A stretch of DNA of 17,329 nucleotides from Bacteroidales bacterium (lineage in GTDB: Bacteria > Bacteroidota > Bacteroidia > Bacteroidales > Bacteroidaceae), in contig SFJN01000039.1 of the NCBI GenBank assembly GCA_004555055.1, forward strand, positions 1 through 17,329. The letters run 5' to 3'. The notes under the pieces were generated by a model that did no database searches, was not told the origin of the DNA, and saw only the letters and a program-made list of their open reading frames with translations. Positions 1 to 8,390 of the stretch are shown here, one piece after another. Numbering within the stretch: the stretch's first letter is position 1; each line of letters begins with the position of its first letter. A program made the position numbers and the translations under genes.

Positions 1-682
1 CGGTAGCGAGATTGCTCCAATCACTCAGGACTACAATTCAGCCGTGACTGCTCCAGCAGATCCTACCAAGACAGGCTACACCTTCGCTGGATGGGATAAA
101 GAGATTCCTGCAACTATCCCTGCCGAGGACATCACCATCAAGGCACTCTGGACAATCAACCAATATAAAGTCACATTTATTGCTGATGGCGTTATCGTTT
201 CTGAAGGAAAGTATGATTATGGCACACAAATTGTTGTTCCAGAAGCTCCAGAAAAAGAAGGCTATACATTCTCAACATGGGGCGAAATTGATGCAACGGT
301 ACCAGACCATGACGTGACATATACAGCTTCATACGATGTAAACTATTACAAACTCACTTATATCTTGGATGATGAGGTATACGCAGAGTTTGATATTGCA
401 TTTGGTGAATTTATAGTTCCAATTGAAGTTGAACCAGAAGAAGGTAGAACGTTTGAAGGATGGCAAGATGTTCCAGAAACGATGCCATCACATGATGTAA
501 CAATCTATGGAAGATCTATAGCAACTTCTATAAATTCAGCAACAATAAAAAACAACGAGATAGTTTCTGTCTATACGTTAAAAGGTAGTCTCGTCAAAAA
601 AAGCGTTGAATTCAAGTCAATTCATAAGACTCTGGAATCTGGCGTTTACATAATAAACGGAAAGAAAGTTCTTATAAAATAA
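1..682 (+). CDS. C-terminal part of secreted B-repeat (Listeria-Bacteroides repeat) protein with T9SS-like tail; 5' end outside window
   Basis: The frame is open from base 2 to the TAA at 680-682, about 226 residues, and no credible start lies inside, so this is a 3' fragment of a longer gene. Two clear copies and one degenerate copy of a roughly 62-residue module are visible, marked by GYTFAGW (near residue 25), GYTFSTW (near 87) and RTFEGW (near 150). Each is followed by an acidic ..P..D(I/V)T(I/Y) segment, as in InlB-type B repeats (Flg_new family) of surface proteins. The last 50 or so residues (VYTLKGSLV..., then SGVYIINGKKVLIK) match the pattern of type IX secretion C-terminal sorting domains in Bacteroidota. 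I infer a secreted or surface-attached protein of unknown binding partner. Its sequence is clearly more A+T-rich than the rest of the window, as often seen for repeat-built surface proteins. Confidence 0.85.
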   Translation, partial: GSEIAPITQDYNSAVTAPADPTKTGYTFAGWDKEIPATIPAEDITIKALWTINQYKVTFIADGVIVSEGKYDYGTQIVVPEAPEKEGYTFSTWGEIDATVPDHDVTYTASYDVNYYKLTYILDDEVYAEFDIAFGEFIVPIEVEPEEGRTFEGWQDVPETMPSHDVTIYGRSIATSINSATIKNNEIVSVYTLKGSLVKKSVEFKSIHKTLESGVYIINGKKVLIK

Positions 683-694
683 CCCTATCAAAAA

Positions 695-730
695 GGCGCA
701 TCACCCATAACTGGATGGTGCGCCAATTTT
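695..730. terminator. Bidirectional rho-independent terminator between the B-repeat gene and comM
   Basis: A 13-position stem starts GGCGCA and ends TGCGCC, with one C/A mismatch, one G-T wobble and a TAAC loop. On the + strand it is followed by AATTTT; on the - strand the stem is followed immediately by TTTTT. It can therefore end both the + strand surface protein gene and the - strand ogt-comM unit converging on it. Confidence 0.8.
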
Positions 731-824
731 AATAGAGTGTAGTGGCAAGTTTATAAATTGCGACGTTTCTGTCTCTGTTGCTTCTGTTCCAAATCAAATT
801 GTACATTGTAAATGGTGCATGGAG

Positions 825-2356
825 TTATCTCTCCGCCCAATCGCCACGGTCGAGGTTGCGGTAGCTGATGGCTTCGGAGATGTGTGAAAAAGACACTACC
901 TCCGCACCTTCGAGGTCGGCGATGGTGCGTGCCACCTTGAGTATGCGGCTGTAAGCACGTGCAGAGAGTTGCAGGCGTTCCATGGCCCGTCGGAGTTGTT
1001 CGGCAGCCTCGGGGGTGGGTGTGGCGTACTGTTGCAGCATCTTCTCCGTCATCTGTGCATTGCAGTGTATGCCGGGACAATTTTTGAAACGGTTCTCCTG
1101 AATCTGCCGTGCCGCTATTACACGTTTGCGGATTTCCTCGCTCGATTCGCCTGCGGGCGCATCGCTAAGGTCTTTGATGGGCACAGGTACGACATCAATC
1201 TGGAGGTCGATGCGGTCGAGCAACGGTCCGCTTACACGGCTTCTATAGCGCTGTACCATACCCTCGGTGCAGGTACAGCGGCGTGAGGGGTCGGTAAGGT
1301 AGCCAATGTAGCGGTGTATTTCGCCCGCGAGATGGTAATCTGCCGGTCTTCGAGCGGCTGGCGGAGGGTTTCGAGCACCTTCTTGCTGAATTCCGGGAAC
1401 TCGTCGAGGAAGAGCACACCGTTGTGAGCCAGACTGATTTCGCCGGGCTGCAGGTTTGTGCCGCCTCCGATGAGTGCGACGTCGGAGATGGTATGGTGTG
1501 GCGACTGGAAAGGGCGGATGGCAATAAGGGTATCCTGCTGTTTCAGTTTGCCGGCAATGGAGTGTATCTGTGTGGTCTCGAGGCTCTCGTGGAGGGTCAG
1601 TGGCGGAAGAATGCTGGGCATGCGTTTGGCCATCATGCTCTTTCCGCATCCAGGGCTGCCGATGAGGATGATGTTGTGGCCTCCGGCGGCGGCAATTTCA
1701 AAGGCGCGTTTGACGTTTTCCTGCCCTTTTACCTCGGAGAAGTCAAACGGGAAGTCGTTCTGTGCTGCGTAGAATACCTCTCGGGTATTGATGACGGTGG
1801 GCGCAATGGCCTTGACACCCGTAAGATGTTCGATTACCTCTCCGAGGTGCTGTGCGCCGTAAACTTTTAGGGTGTCGACTACTGCCGCCTCCCGTGCATT
1901 GTCGGCAGGGACGAATATACCCTCGTAGCCCATCTTCCGTGCCAGGATGGCGGCAAGGAGTACACCGCGCACGGGGCGGAGTTCGCCGTTCAGTCCCAGC
2001 TCGCCCAGGAAGACATATCGTCCGATTTCCTTTGCTACAGTCTTGAAAGCCGGCTTTTCGTCTGCAGCGGCGCAAAGTTGTCCGATGGCAAGTGGCAGGT
2101 CGAATCCCGACCCTTCCTTTTTTACATCGGCAGGCGCAAAGTTCACCGCCACATCGTAACGGTCGCGGATATGGTAGCCGCTGTTCTGCAGTGCGGTGCG
2201 CACGCGGGTGCGGCTTTCCTTCACGGCATTGTCGGGGAGCCCCACCATGACGAAGAATGGGTCGCGCTGGGCATTGAGCTTTTCGAGGTTCACTTCTATA
2301 AGTACGCGGGTGGCCTGCAGACCGTTGATGGAGACACTGTGTATGGTGGATAACAT
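825..2356 (-). pseudogene. comM: comM (YifB/Mg-chelatase-like AAA+ ATPase), frameshifted by an internal deletion of about 46 nt
   Basis: ComM is a hexameric AAA+ helicase that helps branch migration of incoming DNA during natural transformation. The first part reads from ATG at 2356 through residue 350: an N-terminal ChlI-like domain (about 1-180), Walker A GSPGCGKS (233-240) and Walker B VLFLDEF (about 314-320). Reading then leaves frame near 1305. The C-terminal part continues in another - strand frame from GYLTDPSRRCTC (1304 leftwards) through SGPLLDRIDLQ and the Mg_chelatase_C domain to a TAA at 825-827. Between ISRAKYTAT and GYLTDP, family members carry a conserved segment of about 16 residues (roughly FPASFMLVASMNPCPC) that includes the sensor-1 Asn. 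It is missing here, and its loss accounts for the frame change. If the base calls are right, the product is a dead 374-residue truncation with a foreign tail. It lies 46 nt downstream of ogt on the same strand. Confidence 0.9.
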
Positions 2357-2402
2357 AGGGAATAAGAATTCAGAAAGAAGAGAGGAAGAGAGAGTTTAGA
2401 AA

Positions 2403-2921
2403 TCAGGAAAGGGTCATCGGCAAAATGTCATGGGGCAAGGCTTCTTCGAGTTCCAGCAGCCATCGTTTCCGTTCCACACCCGCAGCGTAGCCTGTCAGCG
2501 AGCCGTCAGACCCAATGATGCGGTGACAGGGTACGATGATGGCGATGGGATTGAAGTGGCAGGCCTGTGCCACCGCCCGTGCAGCCCGCGGATTCCCTAT
2601 GCGGGCTGCCAAAGCACCATAGGAGAGGACGGTGCCATAGGGAATGTGGCAGAGTTCTTTCCATACCCTTTGCCGGAAGGCTGTCCCTTCAAGCATAATC
2701 GGCAGGGAAAACTCGGTGCGCCGACGGCAGAAGTACTCGTCGAGCTGTCGGCGTACAGCATCTGCCAGCACGGCATACTCCTCCAACGGGCTTTCCCCTC
2801 CCTCCTGCCATCCGGCGAAGCCCTCTGCAGCCCGACACCAACGGCAGGCTGTGATGTAGCCGTCGGAAAGCGTCACGGCAAGTTGACCGAATGGCGACGG
2901 ATGGAGAAAACGCATGGACAT
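2403..2921 (-). CDS. ogt: Methylated-DNA--protein-cysteine S-methyltransferase (Ogt/MGMT)
   Basis: This suicide enzyme transfers the alkyl group from O6-alkylguanine or O4-alkylthymine to its own cysteine, in the cytoplasm. The protein is 172 residues from ATG 2921 (an alternative ATG lies at 2915). The acceptor motif IVPCHRIIG puts the reactive Cys at about residue 132; the upstream FRQRVWKEL...IPYGTVLSYG helix-turn-helix region and the trailing GYAAGVERKRWLLELE are typical of the DNA-binding domain. The frame stays open to 3083, but those 54 extra residues are low-complexity, resemble no Ogt N-terminus, and lie upstream of a good promoter box at 2964-2971, so I reject them. MRFLHPSPFGQLAVTLSDG matches the family's usual beginning. 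It is probably co-transcribed with comM 46 nt downstream. Confidence 0.92.
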   Translation of the reverse strand: MSMRFLHPSPFGQLAVTLSDGYITACRWCRAAEGFAGWQEGGESPLEEYAVLADAVRRQLDEYFCRRRTEFSLPIMLEGTAFRQRVWKELCHIPYGTVLSYGALAARIGNPRAARAVAQACHFNPIAIIVPCHRIIGSDGSLTGYAAGVERKRWLLELEEALPHDILPMTLS

Positions 2922-2963
2922 GGCAGAATTCAATAAAAAGGGGGAAGCGATGGGTAATCGTGG

Positions 2964-2971
2964 CAAATTTA
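2964..2971 (-). promoter_or_regulatory. Bacteroidota -7 box of the ogt-comM promoter
   Basis: On the - strand this reads TAAATTTG, a perfect TAnnTTTG, about 43 nt upstream of the ogt ATG at 2921. No clear -33 TTTG stands at the expected distance. Its position decides the ogt start: transcription from here would exclude the longer reading frame from 3083. Confidence 0.5.
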
Positions 2972-3212
2972 ATGTTTTATGCCTTATTTTCCCATAAAGT
3001 TGTCCGGGAAATCCCGCTTTACCTTCTCCCATGTCCCACTTTTTGTTTCCGATACCCGCTGGGGGGGGGAGGTGACAGTCCATGCAGAAGGTGTGTACTT
3101 CCCCTCCCTTGTTGCCTCAGAACAGCCCGGTATCCTGCAAAAATCCGGAGACAGGCCGCCGGAAACTACCACAATCGTCAGCCCTTGTCATGAAAATGTG
3201 GAGAAAAAGTCT

Positions 3213-3220
3213 TAATTTCG
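3213..3220 (+). promoter_or_regulatory. Weak candidate -7 box for the MscS-family gene
   Basis: TAATTTCG differs from TAnnTTTG at one position and lies 70 nt upstream of the ATG at 3291. A -33 element is not obvious. It is the best match in the 207-nt gap between ogt's open frame and the channel gene, which otherwise holds only a run of nine Gs at 3061-3069. Confidence 0.3.
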
Positions 3221-3290
3221 CCATGTCGGTGAAGGTGGCATTTCCCCCTTCATCCTTTCCCTCCCCCAAATAAAAATAAAAGCAATATAT

Positions 3291-4469
3291 ATGGAAACCC
3301 TGAAAACCTTGATAGAAAACTGGATTTGTGCCGGAGCCTCAAGTAGCGGAGCGCAGGCAGCCACTCTGGGCATCATGGCCTCGCTTGCCGCCCTCCTTGC
3401 CTTCGTGGCCGACTGGCTGTGCCTGCATGTGGCCGTCCCCATCATTGTCCGCGTCACGCGCCGCACGCATACGCAGTGGGACGATATGCTCTTTTCGCGT
3501 CGCGTGCTGAATTCCGCCTGCCACATCGTGCCTGCCATCGTCGTATGGTGGCTTCTGCCGATGGTTGTCGGAGAGTATCCCCTTGCAAAGGAGGCCATGA
3601 GCCGCGTCACCGCCGTCTACATCACGGTGATGACGCTCCGTACGCTGCAGAGCATGATAGATGCCGTGGGGCAGATGGATACCGACCGTCGCTCGTCGGC
3701 ACAGCAGTATTTCCATACTTTTTGCGGAGTGCTCCGCATAGTCAGTTTCTTTGTCGCTGCCATTGTGGCAGTGGCCATCGTATTGGGCCGCAATCCTCTG
3801 AACCTCATTGCCGGACTGGGTGCCACCTCAGCCGTGCTGATGCTGGTATTCAAGGACACCATCGAGGGGCTTGTGGCGGGCATCAGGCTCACCAGCAACG
3901 AGATGATGCACATCGGCGACTGGATAACGGTGCCCGAAGCCGGAGCCGACGGTACGGTGGTGGGGATGTCGCTGACGACGGTGAAGGTGCGTAACTTCGA
4001 CAACACCATCGTCACCGTCTCGCCGAAGACGCTTGTCGACCGCTCCTTCCGCAACTGGAAGGGTATGCTACAGGCTGACGGACGGCGGGTGGCGCGGCGC
4101 GTGTGCTTCGATATCCACAGCCTTGCCACCGTGACGCAGCAGACGGCGGAGAAACTTCAGGAAAAGGGCTATTGCTCCGCCGAGGACCTTGCCACACCGC
4201 AGGTGAACATGGCGCTCTACCGCCGCTATATGGAGCGCTTCATTGCCAACCGTCCGGAGGTGAACGCCGGCATGCAGCTGATGGTACGGCAGCTAGAGCC
4301 TACACCCTATGGCATGCCTTTGGAATTCTACTTCTTCCTCCACGACAAGGAATGGGCCGTTTACGAGCACCAGATGGCCGAAATTGTGGAGTGGGCCGTG
4401 GTGATAGCCGCCGACTTCGGGCTGAGGGTCTATGAGGTGGCTTCGGCCGAGGGGCCTTCGGGGCGTTGA
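3291..4469 (+). CDS. Mechanosensitive ion channel, MscS superfamily (YbdG-like, five transmembrane segments)
   Basis: A small-conductance mechanosensitive channel of the inner membrane that releases solutes when membrane tension rises. The 392-residue protein shows hydrophobic segments near residues 24-55, 73-94, 102-120, 143-166 and 172-198. The last is the pore helix region, carrying GLGATSAVLMLVFKDTIEGLVAG. The MscS beta domain follows (IGDWITVPEAGADGTVVGM... with VSPKTLVDRSFRNW, about 208-256), then a larger cytoplasmic domain to the C-terminus. Length and five-segment layout fit the YbdG/MscM branch better than three-segment E. coli MscS; this is a judgement by eye. The ATG at 3291 has an A-rich upstream stretch without Shine-Dalgarno, normal for this phylum. 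It is a single-gene unit between a weak promoter and a strong terminator. Confidence 0.93.
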   Translation: METLKTLIENWICAGASSSGAQAATLGIMASLAALLAFVADWLCLHVAVPIIVRVTRRTHTQWDDMLFSRRVLNSACHIVPAIVVWWLLPMVVGEYPLAKEAMSRVTAVYITVMTLRTLQSMIDAVGQMDTDRRSSAQQYFHTFCGVLRIVSFFVAAIVAVAIVLGRNPLNLIAGLGATSAVLMLVFKDTIEGLVAGIRLTSNEMMHIGDWITVPEAGADGTVVGMSLTTVKVRNFDNTIVTVSPKTLVDRSFRNWKGMLQADGRRVARRVCFDIHSLATVTQQTAEKLQEKGYCSAEDLATPQVNMALYRRYMERFIANRPEVNAGMQLMVRQLEPTPYGMPLEFYFFLHDKEWAVYEHQMAEIVEWAVVIAADFGLRVYEVASAEGPSGR

Positions 4470-4523
4470 ACTCCCCCGCCTCAGGACCGAATCCCGAGAG
4501 TGCCGGCATGGGGGAAAAACGGA

Positions 4524-4590
4524 AGGGGGGGGCAGACACCTGCGTCCACAGTGGTGTGGAATATGCAGGTGCCTGCCCCCTCCTCTTTTT
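4524..4590 (+). terminator. Strong rho-independent terminator of the MscS-family gene
   Basis: A 16-bp stem pairs GGGGGCAGACACCTGC with GCAGGTGCCTGCCCCC (one A/C mismatch). A few outer pairs extend it to 4524, and an inner 6-bp hairpin TCCACA/TGTGGA sits at its tip. A pyrimidine tract with TTTTT (4586-4590) follows. It lies 55 nt after the stop codon at 4469. Confidence 0.88.
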
Positions 4591-5171
4591 CTCTCTCTTC
4601 GCACGTTTCTCTTTCCCCATAAGTTTCGGGGAGCCAGGAGGTGCGGACCAGGCGTACCATCTCCTTCCCTCCACTTGCCATAGTCCCCCCTCCTCAGTTT
4701 GCCATAGCTTCAAAAAAAGGGGGGCGTCGCACATGGGGGCCGATAGAGAATAACTCTCTCCCCACGTGGAAACGCCCCTCACCAGCACCGTTCAACTATA
4801 GAGCGGCATCAGCACGGTTGCATCTTCTTTTTTCCGGGCAGGAATCCTGGCATTCATCACTCCGCTCCTCCTCCCTGTGTGCCGGAATGGCTCCCGTAGC
4901 TTTATCTCCCAGTCTGTTCATCAGGTTCTTTCCTATAAGTTTTGTCTGTCTCCCTCCCTGCATTTATATCCCTCGGGGGGAGGAACATCTGAGGTATGCT
5001 TTTATTATCATAGAGGGGGGAGCACACCCGGAACTATCATGCCCCCGTCGGAAAAAAGGAAAGAAGCAGGAAAACGAAAAACGGGCGATGTCGTTGACAT
5101 TGTCGTGCCCCTTCTTTATCCATTAATGGCATAAAACAGCGGAAAGTAACCCCATAAGCGCAAAAAAAAAG

Positions 5172-5179
5172 TATCTTTG
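5172..5179 (+). promoter_or_regulatory. -7 box of the AraC-family regulator gene
   Basis: TATCTTTG matches TAnnTTTG exactly and follows an A9 tract. Transcription would start near 5186, about 40 nt before the ATG at 5228. This rules out the TTG at 5177 as start codon, since it lies within the box. No clear -33 TTTG is seen. Confidence 0.55.
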
Positions 5180-5227
5180 CAACAATTTTCCTGTCTCCCT
5201 CCCCCTCTCTTCCTTCCCACTCCCCCC

Positions 5228-6055
5228 ATGCTTCAGTCGCGTCTGCTATTGCCCTCCGTCCCTCTCCGCCCCTTCATCCACCATTTCTGGGTGATGCGTG
5301 CCGATGCTTTTCCTCACGAGATGAGCGTGATGCCCCGGGGATGCTCCAAGTGGATATTCCACCGCATGGAGCCTTTTGTGGTAAACGGTGTGGAGGAACG
5401 CGGTAACATCGCCACCGTCTGCGGACAATACCATACGGCGGCACGCATCAGTTCGGCACATCCCATAAGCCTTATCTTCGTCGTCTTCCAGCCCTACGCC
5501 ATGAAGATGGTAATGGGGGGCATGCCCTGCAGCCTGTTCTATGCCAGCAATGTGGATATGGACAGCCTGGGGATGCCGGAGTTCAAGGAACTGAAGCGCA
5601 GGGTGACGGATGCCGCCGATGACGAGGAGGCCATTGAGCTGGTCGAGGATTTCGTGATGCGCCAACTCGCGCGGAGCCCCGAGAGTGTCTATCTTCCGCG
5701 CCTGCAGTATGTAAGCCATGCCATCGAGCAGCACCCCGCCCTCTCCCCGGCAGAACTTGCCGAAATGGCATGCCTCAGCGAGCGGCAGTTCCGCCGCATC
5801 TTCGACGAGCACGTGGGCATGTCGCCGAAACGCCTGCTCAAGGTGGCGCGTTTCCTGCATGCCGCACGCAGCATACAGAGTCTTGAAACGCACGACTTCA
5901 CCGACATCGTCTATGGTATGGGATATACCGACCATTCGCACTTCAACAAGGACTTCAGGGAGTTTGCCGGCATGTCGCCGACGGAATACCTGCAACATGT
6001 GCGCCGGCTGAACGACGACAAGGTGCTTGAAGGCTACAGGACCTATCATTACTGA
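5228..6055 (+). CDS. AraC-family transcriptional regulator (DUF6597-like N-terminus)
   Basis: A 275-residue cytoplasmic DNA-binding regulator. The C-terminal AraC/XylS domain (about 165-260) has two helix-turn-helix units: LSPAELAEMACLSERQFRRIF (about 172-192) and FTDIVYGMGYTDHSHFNKDF (about 224-243), followed by the family signature REFAGMSPTEYL. The N-terminal 160 residues, with PLRPFIHHFWVM, MPRGCSKWIFH and a GQYHTA..I motif, resemble the DUF6597 sensor-like domain common in Bacteroidota AraC proteins; its ligand is unknown. I chose ATG 5228 because the longer frame begins at a TTG inside the promoter box. A terminator follows at 6075-6113 before the outer membrane protein gene, so the two are separate units; control of that neighbour is plausible but inferred. 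Confidence 0.9.
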   Translation: MLQSRLLLPSVPLRPFIHHFWVMRADAFPHEMSVMPRGCSKWIFHRMEPFVVNGVEERGNIATVCGQYHTAARISSAHPISLIFVVFQPYAMKMVMGGMPCSLFYASNVDMDSLGMPEFKELKRRVTDAADDEEAIELVEDFVMRQLARSPESVYLPRLQYVSHAIEQHPALSPAELAEMACLSERQFRRIFDEHVGMSPKRLLKVARFLHAARSIQSLETHDFTDIVYGMGYTDHSHFNKDFREFAGMSPTEYLQHVRRLNDDKVLEGYRTYHY

Positions 6056-6074
6056 TACTTTTTTTGCAAATCTG

Positions 6075-6113
6075 CATCCTTTGCCCCATAGGGGTGAAGG
6101 ATGTCCGTTTTTT
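6075..6113 (+). terminator. Rho-independent terminator of the AraC-family gene
   Basis: CATCCTTTGCCCC pairs with GGGGTGAAGGATG around an ATA loop: 13 bp with two wobbles. TCCG and six Ts follow. It lies 20 nt after the stop and separates the regulator from the promoter of the next gene. Confidence 0.8.
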
Positions 6114-6139
6114 ACAAACGCCACGATGGCGGGCATCGC

Positions 6140-6147
6140 TAATTTTG
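6140..6147 (+). promoter_or_regulatory. -7 box of the outer membrane beta-barrel gene
   Basis: TAATTTTG is a perfect TAnnTTTG, 46 nt upstream of the ATG at 6194 and just downstream of the preceding terminator. No consensus -33 element is evident, which would fit a promoter needing an activator; that is only a suggestion. Confidence 0.55.
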
Positions 6148-6193
6148 CATCGAATTTGCAACAATAACGAGAAAAAAGACGAAACACACGCAT

Positions 6194-8356
6194 ATGAAAA
6201 GCCTGATAGCCATCATGGCAATGTGCACGGGAGTCCTTGCCGCCAATGCACAAAATGCCGCCGATTCCATTACAGCATATCCCTTCCCTCTCGATTCCAT
6301 CGATGAGCAGCACCTCAGCGAGGCCGTCGTGCGCGGACACCTGCCGCATACCCGTATGAAGGGGAATGCCATCGTGACGAAAATCACAGGTTCCGCCCTC
6401 GAAAAGGTGGGAACCGCCCACGACATGCTGCGCCATGTGCCGGGCATCATCCGTAAGGGCGACGACCTGGAGGTCATCGGCCGCGGTACGCCCATCTATT
6501 TCATCAACGGCCGCCAGGTGCGCGACCTTGATGAACTGAAGCGCCTGCAGAGCGACGAGGTGGCAAGTGTGGAGGTCATCACCAATCCCGGAGCCCTCTA
6601 CGACGCCACCGTCACTGCTGTAGTACGCATACGCACCGTACGCCGCCAGGGCGACGGTTTCGGCTTCAACCTCTTTGCAAAGGACGAGCAGAGCCTGCGT
6701 ACCGACCGCAACGATCCCGAGGCACAACTCGACATGAACTACCGCTACCGCGACTTCGACGTCTTTGCTTCTGTCAAGGAATGGCAGTACCGTACGGGGC
6801 AATGGAGCGACCTGGGACAGATTACCACCGACGCTGCGGGGGAGAAGGAACTCTTCCGGTATGACGGAAACATGGAGAACTTATGGCGCGGCGTAGGCAC
6901 CCACCTCAGCGGAGGCTTCAACTGGCAGGTCAACGAACGCCACTCCTTTGGTGCAAAGGCCGACTATGCGCTGACGACGCGGTCCGACATGCACGAACGC
7001 ATGTATATGGAACGCCGCGAAAGCGGGGTGCTTAAAGAAACCGTCATTTCCGACGGCGCCACCTGGGGGCTCAATCCCAACAACGTGCTCGTGAATGCAT
7101 ACTACAACGGCCAGGCTGGAAAGCTGAACATCGACTTCAACACCGACATGTTCTTTGCGGACGACAACAGCCGCCAGTCGTTGGCAGAGGATGCCAGTAC
7201 GACCGACCGCGACGTGACATCGCTGAAAAAGGCTTCGAACAACATGGTGGCGGCAAAACTCGTGCTCTCGTACCCCATTTGGAAGGGACAACTGATGCTC
7301 GGCACCGAAGAAACCTTCGTTCGTCGCGACAACCTCAATGCCAGCACCGGTACCGGACTGCCCGACTCGCAGTCGAAGGTCAAGGACGACACCTATGCCG
7401 CATTCGTGCAGTATGCCTTCAGCATCGGACAACGGACAAACATCAGTGCCGGACTGCGCTACGAGCATGCAAGTTTCGACTACCGCGAACTCTCCGATGC
7501 TGCGGAAAACCTCAACCGCTGCTACGACAACTTCTTCCCCTCGTTCTCCGCTTCTACCGCCGTGGGCAAGGTGAATCTCTCGCTCTCCTATTCCAGCCGC
7601 ACCAAGCGTCCTTCGTTCTGGGAGCTCAACAACTCGCTTTCTTACCACAATCGTTATGTGGTGCAGCAGGGAAATGCCAAACTGAAGCCTTCGACGGAAC
7701 ATACCATCGGGCTGAATGCCATGTACAAGTTCCTCACCGTAGGAGCCAACTATTCGCATTATACCGACCTCGTGTGCAGCTGGAGCACCCCGATGGACGA
7801 CAACGGTATGGTGCTCGTGTCGTACCGCAACCTCGACAAGCCCCAGCACCAGCTCAATGTCTTTGCCGCCGCCGGACGCACATGGGGATGCTACAGCCCC
7901 ACATGGACCGTGGCAGTGGTAAAGCAGTGGCTTACGCTCGACTTCGACAATGGCAGCCGCTCCTTCGACAAGCCCCTTTGGGTGTTCAACGCCAACAATG
8001 CCTTCCGCTTCAAGCATGGCTGGCAGATTGAGGCCAACTCCGAGTTCCACAGCAAGGCCCACTACAGCAACGTGCGCCTCACACGCCACTACTGGGCCCT
8101 GGAGACGGCCCTGCAGAAGTCGTTCCTCAAGAATGACGCCCTCACGCTCCGCCTCTCATGGCAGGACATGTTCCGCAAACTCCGCAACGATGTCTATATC
8201 TATTACGGCAGCTACAGCATCTACCAGACCTTTGCCCAGGACTACAACCGCCTGGTCTTCACCCTGCGCTACAACTTCAACACTGCCCGCAGCAAGTACA
8301 AGGGTAGCGGTGCCGGACAGGATGCCCGTAACCGGATAGGCTCCACCGCACGCTGA
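6194..8356 (+). CDS. Outer membrane beta-barrel protein (TonB-dependent receptor-like, plug plus barrel)
   Basis: A 720-residue outer membrane protein. Residues 1-20 form a signal peptide ending AANAQ. A plug-like domain follows (about 40-145): the LSEAVVRG...KITGSALEKVGTAHDMLRHVPGI segment and INGRQVRDLDELKRLQSDEVASVEVITNPGALYD are characteristic of the plug of this Bacteroidota family (outer membrane beta-barrel protein 3 type). The remaining 560 or so residues alternate aromatic and polar residues as in barrel strands, with an internal SYSSRTKRPSFWELNN motif. The protein ends in YNFNTARSKYKGSGAGQ plus a short tail. No N-terminal carboxypeptidase-like domain is present and no SusD partner is next to it, so it is not a classic SusCD pair. 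Substrate unknown; uptake or export of a small ligand is inferred. Confidence 0.9.
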   Translation: MKSLIAIMAMCTGVLAANAQNAADSITAYPFPLDSIDEQHLSEAVVRGHLPHTRMKGNAIVTKITGSALEKVGTAHDMLRHVPGIIRKGDDLEVIGRGTPIYFINGRQVRDLDELKRLQSDEVASVEVITNPGALYDATVTAVVRIRTVRRQGDGFGFNLFAKDEQSLRTDRNDPEAQLDMNYRYRDFDVFASVKEWQYRTGQWSDLGQITTDAAGEKELFRYDGNMENLWRGVGTHLSGGFNWQVNERHSFGAKADYALTTRSDMHERMYMERRESGVLKETVISDGATWGLNPNNVLVNAYYNGQAGKLNIDFNTDMFFADDNSRQSLAEDASTTDRDVTSLKKASNNMVAAKLVLSYPIWKGQLMLGTEETFVRRDNLNASTGTGLPDSQSKVKDDTYAAFVQYAFSIGQRTNISAGLRYEHASFDYRELSDAAENLNRCYDNFFPSFSASTAVGKVNLSLSYSSRTKRPSFWELNNSLSYHNRYVVQQGNAKLKPSTEHTIGLNAMYKFLTVGANYSHYTDLVCSWSTPMDDNGMVLVSYRNLDKPQHQLNVFAAAGRTWGCYSPTWTVAVVKQWLTLDFDNGSRSFDKPLWVFNANNAFRFKHGWQIEANSEFHSKAHYSNVRLTRHYWALETALQKSFLKNDALTLRLSWQDMFRKLRNDVYIYYGSYSIYQTFAQDYNRLVFTLRYNFNTARSKYKGSGAGQDARNRIGSTAR

Positions 8357-8368
8357 CGGCAATGGGGG

Positions 8369-8390
8369 TTCCGCCGGACGGGGCGGAAAA
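8369..8390 (+). terminator. Possible weak terminator after the beta-barrel gene
   Basis: TTCCGCC (8369-8375) pairs with GGCGGAA (8382-8388) around a six-base loop, followed by AATATT rather than a true T run. It begins 13 nt after the stop codon. The lack of a T tract makes terminator function uncertain. Confidence 0.35.

Larger units (their letters stand above)
4470..5227. other. Gene-free interval rich in G and C runs, between the MscS and AraC genes
   Basis: This 758-nt stretch has several overlapping short open frames, but their translations are low-complexity (Pro/Ser/Arg-rich), differ in frame from one another and resemble no family, so I call no gene. It holds the terminator at 4524-4590, runs of five to eight G or C near 4525, 4685, 4729, 4975 and 5014, a 9-nt repeat TTGCCATAG at 4675 and 4699, and the AraC promoter at its right end. 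Confidence 0.6.

Noticed and set aside
2922..3083. N-terminal extension of Ogt by 54 residues
   Set aside because: The extension is low-complexity, contains the translated G9 tract, and lies upstream of a perfect -7 promoter box at 2964-2971.
4432..5134. Several short + strand open frames after the MscS gene
   Set aside because: They overlap in different frames, are low-complexity and span a strong terminator; no protein family is recognisable.
5177..5227. TTG start for the AraC regulator
   Set aside because: The TTG is part of the promoter's TATCTTTG box, and the extra residues (Pro/Leu-rich) match no family member I recall.
5246..6802. 518-codon - strand open frame
   Set aside because: It runs antisense across the AraC gene, a terminator, a promoter and the start of the beta-barrel gene, all well supported on the other strand.
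6881..8089. 402-codon - strand open frame
   Set aside because: It is antisense to the beta-barrel gene; its composition is a byproduct of third-position G+C.
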